This document shows, in pieces, positions 52,451 through 62,950 of a stretch of 64,000 nucleotides of DNA. How positions within the stretch are numbered: position 1 is the first letter of the stretch; each line of letters opens with the position of its first letter. Origin of the DNA: Hetaerina americana (lineage: Eukaryota; Arthropoda; Insecta; Odonata; Calopterygidae); assembly GCA_022747635.1 (NCBI GenBank), contig JAKTNV010000268.1, positions 214,269 through 278,268 on the forward strand, in the 5' to 3' direction. A program made the position numbers and the translations under genes. The notes under the pieces were generated by a model. It did no database searches and was not told where the DNA came from. It saw nothing but the letters and a program-made list of their open reading frames with translations.

Positions 52451-54164
52451 ACCCAGGGGGGCAGGGAATTAACGTTTCTTTCTATATCGGACAGGGATAC
52501 GGTGGGTACGTCATGAGTATCTAATTTTGCGATCGACTTTAAGAGGTGCTCAAGGTTGGCGTCGTTACTTGCCAGGTTCAGGTATCGGTCATCAATAACA
52601 CTTTCATTTATTATTGGCAGTGGTTCTACTGAAATATTTGTTTGCAAGGAAGTACTTACACTGTGGAATTCAGTTAAGGCGGGTATGTAATTATCTCCAT
52701 CGCTGGCCGAACACCCAGATGCAAGAGTTAGGGTGCCTTGCTTACTGTTAGATAACTTGGAGTATTTTTGAGGGCAGTCGATAGTTAATTCGGTTACGCT
52801 ACTGAGGCTAAAGCGCCACTTTCCAGGCGTTTCGCCCTTGATAAACATTGCAAATGGAGACTGAGCTAATCCTATCTGGCAGTTCTGCTTTATGAGTTTT
52901 GTTTTCCGGAGAAAAACGGCGATGTTACAGGAGCGGGAGTTAGGAGTTAGTATTGGGTAAGCCTGAGGACACAAGATCATGCTTTCAGTTCTACATTGCT
53001 GTGAGTAGTCGTAGGGTAAGAGTACAAAGTTGCTCTGTTCCGTTGAGACGGCCAGATAAGGCGAGTCAGGCTGTATGAGGACAGATTTATTCCCACCATC
53101 GGTGGTCGGGAAAGGTAGCGCTCTCAACACCTAGAAACTCATTCCCTTTTGCGTCAACGGCAGTATTATGAGTAATTTGATGTCGCCCATCCGCCGGATC
53201 ACTCTCACGCTAGCAATGTCGTACATGATCGCGATTTTGTGGTCCAGATGGCGGGGGAGCGACCAATCGGGCAGCAGCGCTCCGGAAATACTTTTCAGGA
53301 TACCCTGGAACTGGCTGGGAGGGAGTAGGGAAGGTATGGACTTCCCAGCCTCGGCGAGTCGCACTTTAGCCTTGACAAGGTCTATCTCATGTTGCAGTTC
53401 AGCGATGTGGCGAGTGAGGGCAATACAAGCGGTATGGCTGTAGCTGAAGACTTTAAAAGCGTATTTTGTTGAAGCTATAGTCTCAGTATATGCTTTGATA
53501 CTCTTTTCTATATTTTTTTTGCATGAGTTCTAGGGCTTTCCCTGTCGAATAAATCATGTCTTTTAAGTGTATTGGATGCGTTGGACAGAAATGTTTATCG
53601 CGCATTTAGGGCATGTTCGGTGCGAATGGATAACCCTTCTATTTTCTTATCTAATGCTTGTATCTGATGGTCGGTCGCCGTGCCTGTAAAGTAATGCAGT
53701 CCGTAACCGACCACGTCAAACAATCCTCTGCCCTTACGAGTTGCTTCGGTGGCTCCAATTAACATTTCTAATTGCCTTTCCAAATTGTTTAAGTTGAACC
53801 GTACACTTTGTTAGATATAGCAAATCAGGTGAAAAAACATGCTCGCGTTTGGTTGTGCTGTTAATTTTAAATAAATCTCATGGAATTGGGTGTTCTGTCG
53901 TTTAACTATGTCCACTGCAGCTGTTAGCTGAGGTATGTGAAGGTCTATGTTCACTATCCATTCACTCACTATGTAGTACAATTGTCCTTTCGGGACGAAA
54001 AGCAGACCAGAGGTGTTTGCTCCACTCAACAGTCCTATTGTCACTAGACACACAGTCGGTACGGTAAGGAGGTCCATGGTTTCTATAAGGAGGAAATTAA
54101 AGGTTAGATTAGAATATATAGTTAATGCGGTCGCAGAGCTCACATGGCGATCTCGCGATCTCAT
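52441..54164 (-). pseudogene. element C Env glycoprotein (errantivirus/baculovirus-F-like, broken)
   Basis: Begins at ATG 54164, overlapping the upstream ORF by ATGA. A hydrophobic signal-peptide-like segment (LLTVPTVCLVTIGLLSG) lies near residues 32-48. A basic cleavage-site-like RKGRG followed by GLFDVVGYGL (about 53728-53695) is the fusion-peptide block of F-type proteins. The Cys-containing ectodomain continues to 52441. A TAA at about 53812, stops near 53594, and a TAG at 53131 break the frame. The membrane anchor is replaced by the junction with Gag. Known role of intact relatives: membrane fusion and spread between cells; this copy cannot do that. Confidence 0.8.
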
Positions 54165-54904
54165 TTATTTTGTTGGATTAATTGTCTTTTCCGTCTTTTA
54201 TTGAGAATACGTCGCCTACGCTTATGCTCTTTCCGCGACGGGGGGTATTCCCTCCTTTTTTCAATTCCGGCTGGGGGACGAGGCGCTGAATCTTCCAATG
54301 TTAAATTTGAACCTGCAGTTTTGAACACAATGGGGAGGGAGGGCAAGTTGGAGTTTGTGAAGTATACACCGGCTTCCACGACAGCGGTTGGTGGACTGCT
54401 TTGTCCGTCGAAGGGTGAGGAGGCAGGAGAGGAATCCCCTCCTCTCTCTTCGTTGGGCGGGATCTCCGGTGTTGAGAGACTGCGACCCGGCGTGGGTGGC
54501 GGTCCATCCGCCTGGGCTGGAGGCGAAAACGGTGGGGTTTCATCCCACCAGGAGTAGTTTCTTCCCTGGTTTGGTGACGCTGGAGCTAGACCCTCTCCAT
54601 CTCCTGCGGAATACATTGGCTGGCTGCGTTGCCCTTCCCCATGCTGTAGATACCGGAAGGCACTCCAATACTCATCACCGCCACCCAGGTGTTGTCGCAC
54701 GGGAGAAGGGAAGTGACCCGGTGTGGTTGGTGGTCCATCCGCCTGGGCTGAAGGCGAAAGAGGTGGGCTTTCATCCCACCAGGAGTGGCCATCGGCCGCC
54801 GGAAGGCGGTCGTAGATTGGAGTTGTCTCGCCAAACAATTCTTTGATCTTCCTAGCTACCTTCTTTCTCCGTAGCAATTGTCTTACTGCTATTACTCGGG
54901 CCAT
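54161..54904 (-). CDS. intact 247-codon extra ORF between pol and env of element C (function unknown)
   Basis: Starts 38 bases after the integrase stop (54943) and its TGA overlaps the env ATG (ATGA at 54164-54161). The N-terminus is basic (residues 8-21, LLRRKKVARKIKE). Two copies of a Trp-Trp-Asp-Glu, proline-rich motif (WWDE(S/T)PP, AQADGPP) lie at residues about 42-63 and 119-140, the product of a 231-bp internal duplication. The C-terminus (216-241) is strongly basic (KEHKRRRRILNKRRKRQL), like a nuclear-localisation or RNA-binding arginine-rich motif. No stop interrupts it although pol and env are broken. I know no errantivirus gene here. A Rev-like or nucleic-acid-binding accessory role is inference; an extra domain reached by readthrough from pol is the alternative. 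Confidence 0.6.
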   Translation of the reverse strand: MARVIAVRQLLRRKKVARKIKELFGETTPIYDRLPAADGHSWWDESPPLSPSAQADGPPTTPGHFPSPVRQHLGGGDEYWSAFRYLQHGEGQRSQPMYSAGDGEGLAPASPNQGRNYSWWDETPPFSPPAQADGPPPTPGRSLSTPEIPPNEERGGDSSPASSPFDGQSSPPTAVVEAGVYFTNSNLPSLPIVFKTAGSNLTLEDSAPRPPAGIEKRREYPPSRKEHKRRRRILNKRRKRQLIQQNK

Positions 54905-54942
54905 ACCTAATAGGCAGATACAAGGGAGGGAAGTAGGGTGAA

Positions 54943-56523
54943 TTAAGAGCGTATCCTCCCGGGCAGGGGCCGCAAGTCATAAAATTTTTCTGACGATGGA
55001 GGATGATTTTGAAGATTTTGCCCTTGAGAAGGGTCGGTCGGTGAACCATTGGTGATTTTATCTGGCTGCGGAATGTGGACTTGATTATGGTTGGTCTGGG
55101 CGCCTTGCTCAGTCTCGAACTCGTCAATCACGCGTCCTGCTTGTGCGTAATTAGGTGGCGGTTCGGGCTCTGGTGGTTGTGGAAGCAAATTCCTGTGGTG
55201 CGCTGTCAGAATCCTCCCGTCCCGGATATTCTCAATGTCAAAGGTCACCTTACTTCTAACTTTGACTACGTTGTAGGGGCCAACCCACTTCGAAGTAAAC
55301 TTTTTTGACTGCCCGGGCGTAAGTACCAAGTTGCGCAGCAACACGAGTTGCCCGTTAAGAATAGGCGGCAACCGTAAGTTCCTATTGTATTTATAATGCT
55401 CATTTTGTATGTTACGCTGGTTATTCTCTGCCGCTTGCGCGCGCGCGATTTGGAGCCGGCGTTGCAAAACGTGATCGTACGGGGGTACCTCCGTGTAACA
55501 CGGTAGGAGGGGTCGTAAGACATCATCCCAAGGCATATCCAATTCCCTCCTATATAAAAGGTAAGCAGGAGTTTGCTCTGTGATTCGATGTTTGCTATTT
55601 CTGTACACAAATAATGCAAAATTTAGTTGATCGTTCCAATCCGAGTGGTCTTGGTTGACATAGTGAGAAATAACGGCGGCATAAGATTGGTGCGCCCTCT
55701 CCAGCCTACCATTGGAAGCGGGATTGTAAGGGGAGGTAAAAATTGTCTTTACTTTCAATAGATCACAAATTCGCCTCACAAGCTGTGATGTGAAATTGGC
55801 ACCTCTGTCAGTGAGATGGGTGGCTGGCACCCCATGACGGGAAATGATCTGCTCTACGAAGGCTCGAGCTACAATTTCTGCGGATTGATCGATGATAGGT
55901 ATGGCCTCCGGATATCTCGTAAGATAATCTTGACATGATAGTATGTAGCGATTGCTTCTATTGGATACTTTTAATGGACCAATTATATCCAAAGCAATTT
56001 TCTCGAACGGATATGACGCTTCGGTGACAGGTTGAATAGGTATTCTTTCCTTTCTTTCCTTTCGTTTCTTGCAGCTTACGCAATTACTAACGTAATTTCG
56101 AGTGTCGGCGTACAGCCCGGGCCAATTAAAATGTCTTTGCACAATATTTAATGTTTTGTCTATTCCTAGATGTCCTGCTAGGGGGCTTTCATGGCATCTT
56201 TTTAATATGTAATCTCTCATGCTTACGGGTGCACAGATGGTGTATAGTGGATCGGGGGTCTTAACGTGGACTTTATAGAGTACTCCATGCTCGTCTAAGA
56301 GATAGTTGGGGTTTCGTTCTTCCGCTAGCGTACGCAGTGGTCGAAGTTCCGGACAAATTGACTGTTCTTGCGCAATCTTGGTTTTATCCCAAACTGGCTC
56401 GTATTCCATGTCTTGATGGAGGGCATTTACTATTGGGTTCACTGCGCGGGAGAGAGCGTCTACGTGCGGAATATCTTTTCCTGCTTTGTACTTTATTACA
56501 AACGAGTATTCGGTGAGCTCCAT
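54943..56523 (-). CDS. element C integrase with RNase H end (526 codons)
   Basis: Open throughout. Starts within the connection after RNase H (YKAGKDIPHVDALSR). The HHCC zinc domain is intact (HESPLAGHLG, then CVSCKKRK). The DDE core has LDIIGPL, HLTDRGANFTS and NPASNGRLERAHQ, with exactly 35 residues between second Asp and Glu. The C-terminal beta domain has WVGPYNVVKVRSKVTFDIEN, then a Pro-rich tail ending in YDLRPLPGR. Catalyses insertion of element DNA. It is separated from the RNase H frame by one frameshift at about 56530, so it would not be made as part of Pol. Confidence 0.9.
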   Translation of the reverse strand: MELTEYSFVIKYKAGKDIPHVDALSRAVNPIVNALHQDMEYEPVWDKTKIAQEQSICPELRPLRTLAEERNPNYLLDEHGVLYKVHVKTPDPLYTICAPVSMRDYILKRCHESPLAGHLGIDKTLNIVQRHFNWPGLYADTRNYVSNCVSCKKRKERKERIPIQPVTEASYPFEKIALDIIGPLKVSNRSNRYILSCQDYLTRYPEAIPIIDQSAEIVARAFVEQIISRHGVPATHLTDRGANFTSQLVRRICDLLKVKTIFTSPYNPASNGRLERAHQSYAAVISHYVNQDHSDWNDQLNFALFVYRNSKHRITEQTPAYLLYRRELDMPWDDVLRPLLPCYTEVPPYDHVLQRRLQIARAQAAENNQRNIQNEHYKYNRNLRLPPILNGQLVLLRNLVLTPGQSKKFTSKWVGPYNVVKVRSKVTFDIENIRDGRILTAHHRNLLPQPPEPEPPPNYAQAGRVIDEFETEQGAQTNHNQVHIPQPDKITNGSPTDPSQGQNLQNHPPSSEKFYDLRPLPGRIRS

Positions 56524-56839
56524 TAGCTATACTAGTCCACCTAGCCAGTCTGGGTTTCGGCTCGGAAAGGGCAAGTAGCCATCGGAGCGGGCTATGATCA
56601 GTGATTAAAGTGAACGGACGGCCTAAAAGATATACTCTGAACTTTATAATCATATGTACGACCGCCAAACACTCAAGTTCAGTGGCGGAGTATGCTTTTT
56701 GCTGCTGTTTCAACTGCTTGCTGGCGCATGCTATCATATGCTCGCCGTCTTCAAAATTCTGCGACAGCACTCCTCCAATCACCACGGAAGAAGCGTCAGT
56801 GGTCAAAATGAATTCTTTCGAAAAGTCAGGGAATCGCAA
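56384..56839 (-). pseudogene. element C RNase H domain
   Basis: FILTTDASSVVIGGVLSQ (first Asp), YSATELECLAVVHMI (Glu) and FTLITDHSPLRWLL (second Asp) are all kept, so the catalytic set is visible. RNase H removes RNA from the RNA-DNA hybrid. The frame is lost at about 56530, just before the integrase frame. Confidence 0.88.
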
Positions 56840-56899
56840 TACGGGTTGACTCGTGAGACAAGCCCTTAATTTTTCAAAAGATTCTTGTTGCTCTCTTTC

Positions 56900-58096
56900 C
56901 TAAATAAACTCCGTATCCTTCCTTGTTAGCGAGGTAAGAGGACTCGAAAATTGAGCAAAATGCAAAATAAATTTCCTGTAATATCCCACTAACCCAAGGA
57001 ACGATTGCAGTTGCTTAACGTTACGTGGTGCTGGAAAACTGCTTATTGCATGTATTTTTTCTTCATCGGGTTCCAACCCACATTTTTGTGGTTTCAGTTT
57101 CAAATTCGCTTCCCTCAGTCTTGAAAAAATTTCTCTCAAGCCTAGTATGTGTTTTTCCATGCTCTCATCATCCCGTAAAATGTCGTCGAGATGGAACAAA
57201 ACTCCTCGATTTATCATTCCATCTAGTACGGTTGTCATAAGACGCATGAATGTGGAAGGCGCGTTCGAAAGGCCGAATGCCATCCTGTTGCACTCGTAGT
57301 GCCCGTCTGGAGTGCTAAAAGCGGTTTGTGCCCTGTTTTTTTCGTCTACTTCAACTTGCCAGTAACCTTGAGATAAATCTAGGCAACTGAAATATTTTGT
57401 CCCTCCTAACTGATCGAATATTTCGTCCATATTTGGCAGTGGAAATACTTCCTTTCTAGTGACGGCGTTCAGAGCGCGATAGTCAAAGCAAGGCCTATAC
57501 TTGACAGGTTCTCCTGGAACATGCTTTTTCTTTACTAGAATCAGAGGAGCAGACCATGGACTGGTAGATGGAGATATGACTCCCTGCTCAAGCATATCCC
57601 CGATGGCCTCCTTAAGAGCTTCACTTTGAGAGTGAGGGACGCGATATGGAGCCTTTTTAATGGGTTTGGAATCTCCTACATCTATGGTATGCTGTACCAG
57701 GTTGGTGCATCCCAATTTAATATCCCCGTGGATAAAAATATTTGCATACTCTAGTAAAAGTTGCTTTAAAGAGTCAGTCGCTTCATTTGGAGTATCAGAA
57801 AACGAGAATTGTGACAGTAACTCAGCGGTGGAGTGGTGCTTGGGCCACATTTCTGGGGTTTCTGTTTCAATCGAATTTACAGCTAGTAATTCATGACTTT
57901 CTGAAAAAATGTTGAAACTGTATAAGGACCCTTTTCTTAACATCTTTGGTTCGGGCCGTGTGTTACACAACAACAAAGGTATTACACCATCGGGGGAGAC
58001 GGTTGCTAGAACTGGAAGTATTAATACATCTCCCTCCCTTCCCTGAATAATGATATCCTCGCCATAATAGTCCTGAATCTTTGTACTCGTCAACAT
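56900..58096 (-). pseudogene. element C reverse transcriptase
   Basis: 398 codons. Fingers: PYRVPHSQSEALKEAI, KKKHVPGEPVKYRPCFDYRA. Palm: FPLPNMDEIFDQLGGTKYFS, LDLSQGYWQVEVD, TAFSTPDGHYECNRMAFGLS. The catalytic motif, usually YxDD or F/YLDDI, reads HLDDIL, so the Tyr is His while both Asp remain. Connection: FLGLVGYYRKFI. A TAG at about 56898 stops it before RNase H, and a TAA at 58122 separates it from the protease frame. As the Asp pair is kept the fold may be fine; expression is not. Confidence 0.9.
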
Positions 58097-58123
58097 AACC
58101 GAGCGTGGAGGAATTTTAATTGG

Positions 58124-59125
58124 TTAAACAAATGTAGCTTCATGCGACGCTTTCTCTTGCGTACAGGTTACTCGTCCTTCTGTCCCGCAATTACTTTCTG
58201 CATGGACTACGGATGGATCGCTTTCAACAACTGACGTTTTACATTCGCCTTTCTGCCCAACAGTTATATTTGCTCCATTAAAAACTTCTCGCGTACAGGT
58301 TACTCGTCCTTCTGTCCCGCTAGAGTGAGTGGCCTCAACCAAGACATCTTCAGTATCCCCAAAAATGTCCCCAAGCAAACCGGTGCTTGTGACTTCGATT
58401 CCTGACGGCACTAATATATCATCACTCAACTCTTCCCAATTAATATTAAGCGAATCATCAACAGCCACGAGTCCATCATTCACTTTATCCTTTGAGCTCC
58501 TGCTGGCGTTATCCTCTTTGAAAGATTCATTACTCGGTGTTTTAGGCACTGCTTGGATATCATCACATGAAATTATGTCCTCTAAAAATACAGCGGAAAT
58601 TTTCTGTTTTGAGTAACATGATTTTAACATGGTTTCGTGCCCTTCTGTTATTTTCATTTTACCTTCTCCGCTCGAAATGCTACTTCCGTATTTTACCATG
58701 AAGTCTAGTCCGAGGATACCGTCATACGGTACTTTCCCTAGATTTGCAATCAATGTATCGTGAGGGTAAACTTCTCCATCGATAATGAAAGGTATGTTGC
58801 ATTGCCCTACTGTGGCGAGCGCATGGCCGGAGGCACTTCTCACAGGGGAGGAATAGTCGTCAATTTTTAGGTTTCCAAAAGGGAAACTTGTACTCTGCAT
58901 AATACTCACAGCGGCACCGGTATCCACTAAAAAGGAATACACTCTACCTAGTACTGTAACCGAGACCGTGAAGCCGACTTCTGGTGCTACGACGAGCACT
59001 AATTCGTCCCCGACCTGCCGGCCGGGGTGGCCGCGATTCCCTGATCTCGCTTTTGGGTGGGGGTGGGACAATCTATCGGGCGATGGCCCGCTTGCTTGCA
59101 CACGCCGCAAATCATCAGACGGCAA
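58124..59125 (-). CDS. element C protease and acidic linker
   Basis: 333 codons. FLVDTGAAVSIMQS (about 58940-58895) is a normal aspartic protease active site. SASGHALATVGQC, NLGKVPYDGILGLDFM (flap and GLDFM) follow. Then comes a long Ser/Asp/Glu-rich linker with a repeated element TEGRVTCT (about 58300 and 58175) before the RT. The frame overlaps the Gag frame by about 126 bases and is -1 relative to it, as expected for Gag-Pro frameshifting. The N-terminal residues before about 59010 are out-of-frame Gag. Confidence 0.82.
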   Translation of the reverse strand: MPSDDLRRVQASGPSPDRLSHPHPKARSGNRGHPGRQVGDELVLVVAPEVGFTVSVTVLGRVYSFLVDTGAAVSIMQSTSFPFGNLKIDDYSSPVRSASGHALATVGQCNIPFIIDGEVYPHDTLIANLGKVPYDGILGLDFMVKYGSSISSGEGKMKITEGHETMLKSCYSKQKISAVFLEDIISCDDIQAVPKTPSNESFKEDNASRSSKDKVNDGLVAVDDSLNINWEELSDDILVPSGIEVTSTGLLGDIFGDTEDVLVEATHSSGTEGRVTCTREVFNGANITVGQKGECKTSVVESDPSVVHAESNCGTEGRVTCTQEKASHEATFV

Positions 59126-60010
59126 TCTTTACTGACATGGCTCCCTTCCCCACAGTTATAACATGCGCGGGGTTTTGTACGGCAATAGAGCACGATGTGT
59201 CCCACCTTTTTACAGTAATTACGAGTCCGACGCGCATAAGTTACGTTCCCTCCACCCACCGGCAATGTAGACTGTGGAGGCTTCGTGTGTACATTTGCCT
59301 GGATTGCGTGCACTTGATCCGAAAGACTAGGGCTCACAGTAGGGTTTAAGATTGGCTCGAGATGGGGTTGAACATGACTCGTTGTGAAATATCGTGTCGG
59401 GTCACTGTACGAAAAGGTTGTCGGTGTCTTCACGTTAGGACTGCGCACGGGCATACCAAAGTCATGGTTCTGCAAGAAGTTTACTTCCCTAACGCCTGAG
59501 TAATTACGAGCATTGAATTCCTCTAGGTTAGCAAATTCCTCAGCCTCTTGCATGGTTCTTGGATTGCGCACTAGCACGAATCGCCCAATTTTTCCCTAAG
59601 TCCGACCAAGAACTGTGAGAGGAGGCGGTTGTCGAGCATAATTCCTGTCGCTTGTGAGTCTGGGTCTAGAAAAGCATCTCTTAGTTTTCGTCCCAATTCC
59701 CTGAGACGGGAAGAATACTCGTTCACGCTTTCCAAGGGGCGTTGCAAACAGCTTGTGAGCATTCTTTCAACAGAGACCAGTGAAATTTTGGGAATGAAGC
59801 ATTTTTCATTAGTTTAGAAAAAATTTCATAAGACTCAATAACGTGAGGATTTGTTAATGAATTCGGCAGCGGCACCGCTCAGACGCAGCCGTGCTACGCT
59901 TAAGGTCTGATTCTCACTCCACCCGCTAAGATGACTCAGTAACTTAAGATTGTTCAAAAAATCCTCGATGCTTACGTCCCCATCACCGTTAAAACTCGGA
60001 ATTAAATGAA
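58999..60010 (-). pseudogene. element C Gag (capsid-like region and zinc knuckles)
   Basis: N-terminal part HHIHLIPSFNGDGDVSIEDF at 60015-59950, LRLSGAAAEF, SVERMLTSCLQRPLESVNEY, and RDAFLDPDSQATGIML. Then a frameshift near 59590. The 192-codon frame 59577-58999 holds TRNYCKKVGHIVLYC, CYNCGEGSHVSKDC and CGVCKQAGHRPIDC knuckles. The first about 40 residues are missing because RTE sequence begins at 60030. A frameshift or small deletion also lies near 59835. Confidence 0.85.
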
Positions 60011-60493
60011 TGTGATGTGCTGAAAATGTTTCATTTAAAGTCAAATAACTCACATTTACCCCGTGTTTCATAATAATCATTTCTATATCACAGTATCATA
60101 TCTTTATCATACCAAATAAATATTTTATTACTACAAACAAAACAAAAAATCCCGCATTCTCCTCTATATCAGGTACCTCTTCAGCTCTGAGTACTTTTTT
60201 CCTCCCTTCATCCCATCCAACATCCTTATCCTGTTCCTTTCCTTTCCTTGCTTGCCTCACATTCTCCCCTCTATTACCATCTTGAACAGTCCTCTGTCGG
60301 TCAATATGCCCTTCATCCATTTTTACTGCCTCAATAGGATTTCTCCCAACAAACCCCTCTCTTCACCCACCATACTAAGTACTTTCTCATTGGTTTTCTT
60401 CTCGGTCCATTTCACCTTCTGCATTTTCTCCACACCCACATGTCAAAAGCCTCCAGTCCACCACTATCCTCCTGCTTCAATGACCACATTTCC

Positions 60494-61927
60494 TTATATA
60501 ACTCTGCACCATATCAAAAGGTTCAGAAGTCTTTTTTTAATATCCTTAGTCAACGTGCCATTCATTAACTCTCTCCTCCTTATGAAAGCCTCTGTGCCTA
60601 GCATAATTCTTCTCCATACGTCCCGACTACTTTGACCGTATTGGTCCAAAACACTACCGAGGTATGTAAACTGTTCTACCTGCTCTAGTTTTTGCCCTCC
60701 TATTTTAACGTTTAGCTTAGCTTTTTTCTTTCTAGAAAATTGCATAACCTTTGTTTATTTAATTTTGTTTCTCATCCCATATCTGTCCTACTGGATTTCC
60801 GATTCACTATGGAGTGCCTCATGCTCTTGGCTGACTGAAAAACTAAAGCTTGGTCGCCAGGAAACCTAACATATTTTACGAATTCCCCACCCACCTTCAT
60901 TTCTAGCTCCAATTCTTCTTATGCCTCATTAATCATTTCTTCTGCATACAGGTTGAACAGCAACGGTGATAGTGGGCAACCCTTCCTTACACCTCTTCCT
61001 AACACTGCCCAACCGGACTCCCCATTTCCCACTGGTACCTGAGCATCCTGAGACATGTACAGGTTGCGGATTAGCCTCCTTTCCCTCCAATCTATTCCTC
61101 TTTTCTGCAGAATACTGATTAGTTTTTCCCAATTCACCATATCAAACTCTTTTTCGAAAATTACGAAACAGGCAAATACCTCCTGGTTGTGTTCTATATT
61201 CCTCTTGAATAATAATCTCATTTCTGCAACGGTATCACGCGTACCTCTCCCCTTCCTAAACCCAAACTGATCATCTCTAAGTAATCATTTGCCCTACTCT
61301 CTATCCTTTGGTTTATCATCCTGAGAACAACTTTAGCTGCGTTGGATATCAAACTTATCATCCTGTAGTCCTCACATGATGTAGCTCTACCTCCTTTGGA
61401 ATAGGAACTAAAACTGATCTCACATAGTTTTCCGGCCAGATTCCTTCCTCATAAATACTACGGATCAGCCCATAAAGCCTCTTCCTCCCACATTTTCCTA
61501 AGCCTTTTAAAATTTTCGCGGGAATGTTATCAACCCCGACGGCCTTATTTAGTTTCATCTCCCTTAATGCCCTTCCTATCTTATTGTTTAGTATGCCTTG
61601 ATCTAAACTATCTTCTTCTACGTCATGTTCCTTTTCTGTGTCTAACTTTTTTGGTCTAAGCTCTTTACTATACAGTTCTTCTATATATTCTTTCCATCCC
61701 TCTTGGATATATCTTGCGTCAACTTTCATCTTACCCGCCTTATCTCTAACTGCTATCGTTAATCTTCCTTTCTTACTTCCCGATAAAGATTTAACTTTGC
61801 TGTACAGCGCACCGATTTCCCCTTTCCTTTGCAGACTTTCAATATCATCGCACTGCGTCTTCCACCATGCTTCCTTTGCTTTATTTGTTGCCCGTCTCAA
61901 TTTATTGTTTAATTCTTTGTACTTCAT
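60494..61927 (-). pseudogene. RTE-type connector and reverse transcriptase
   Basis: Connector 61927-61358: AKEAWWKTQCDDIESLQRKG, MKLNKAVGVDNIPAKILKGL. RT: a YGFRKGR-like region at about 61270, FACFVIFEKEFDMVNWEKLI (61170), RGVRKGCPLSPLLFNLYAEE (60990-60930). The catalytic region at about 60875-60850 reads as FPGD where the copy at 2245 has FVDD. Thumb: EQFTYLGSVLDQYGQSSRDV (60680-60620). Frameshifts at about 61350, 60915 and 60750. Confidence 0.85.
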
Positions 61928-61954
61928 TTTGCCTAATTCTGTATTTAGATTCTT

Positions 61955-62950
61955 TCATTTTTGCCGCTCATCCATCTTTGTAATCATCTCATCCGTGATC
62001 CATGGTTTCCTAGTCCTTTTAGAGTTAACGGTTCCAATAGTGTCTTTTGCGGCTTTAGACAAGCCTTTCTTAATACTTTCCCAATTTTCTTCAATATAAC
62101 TTAGCTCTTTACCATCCTCCATGATATCCTCTACCGCCTGTTTGTATTCCTTCCTTTTCAAACCATTTAATGCTTCTACATTCCATTTTCTGACTATTCG
62201 CCCCTGTCTTATCCTTTTGAAACGTACTCTACATTTCATAACCACTAAATTGTGGTCAGAGTCTGCATCCCCCCCCGGGAAGCTGTGCAAATTTATCACA
62301 CTGTTCCTAAACCTGTGTCTAACCATGATATAATCTAGCTGATACCTTTCTGAGTCACCTGGCATTTTCCATGTATACCTGCATCTTTTGTGGTGTCTAA
62401 ACCAAGTGTTGGTGGTGACTAGCCCGTCTCCAGCAGAACTTAACTGCTTTCTCCCCGCGGTCATTCCTTGTGCCTAAACCGTAGTCCCTGACCTCATCAC
62501 CATCTTTTCCTTCGTCTACCGTCGCATTCCAATCCCCCATCACCATCAAATGTTTCCCTGCAGGAACACACGCGATTATGTCTCCTAACTGATCATATAT
62601 CCAATCCGCCTCTTCTTCCTTATGGTTGCTCGGTGGCATGTATAGCTGAATAATAACCAAGTTTGTCGGTTCCGCTTTTATTTTTTATTATTTACTAGTA
62701 GTATTTTATCCGTTACCTGCTCTATGTTGACTACGTTTCTTCCTACCTCTTCATTTAATACTATGGGACCCCTCGTTTGCTCTCGTCCCCGCCGCTGTAT
62801 ATTATTCTATACTTATCACTCCAGTAATCCCCGCTATCTTTCCATCTCACCTTGCATAGACCTAAAATATCAATATTTCCCCTTTCCATCTCTCGCTTAG
62901 CATTCTCCAATTTCCTTTTCCTCATGATTGTCCTAACATTCCACGTTCCT
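61955..62950 (-). pseudogene. RTE-type endonuclease domain (two frames)
   Basis: First part: NVRTIMRKRKLE-like start (about 62940), IQLYMPPSNHKEEEADWIYD, HLMVMGDWNATVDEGKD (catalytic Asp kept, 62560-62510). Second part (62464-61955): TNTWFRHHKRCRYTWKMPGD, YQLDYIMV, DADSDHNLVVMKCRVR (the SDH kept). Frameshift at about 62440. The domain nicks DNA for target-primed reverse transcription. Confidence 0.85.

Noticed and set aside
54388..54846. 152-codon plus-strand ORF opposite the extra ORF of element C
   Set aside because: Antisense shadow with low-complexity Gly/Pro/Arg; the minus frame fits the pol-env context and start-stop overlap.
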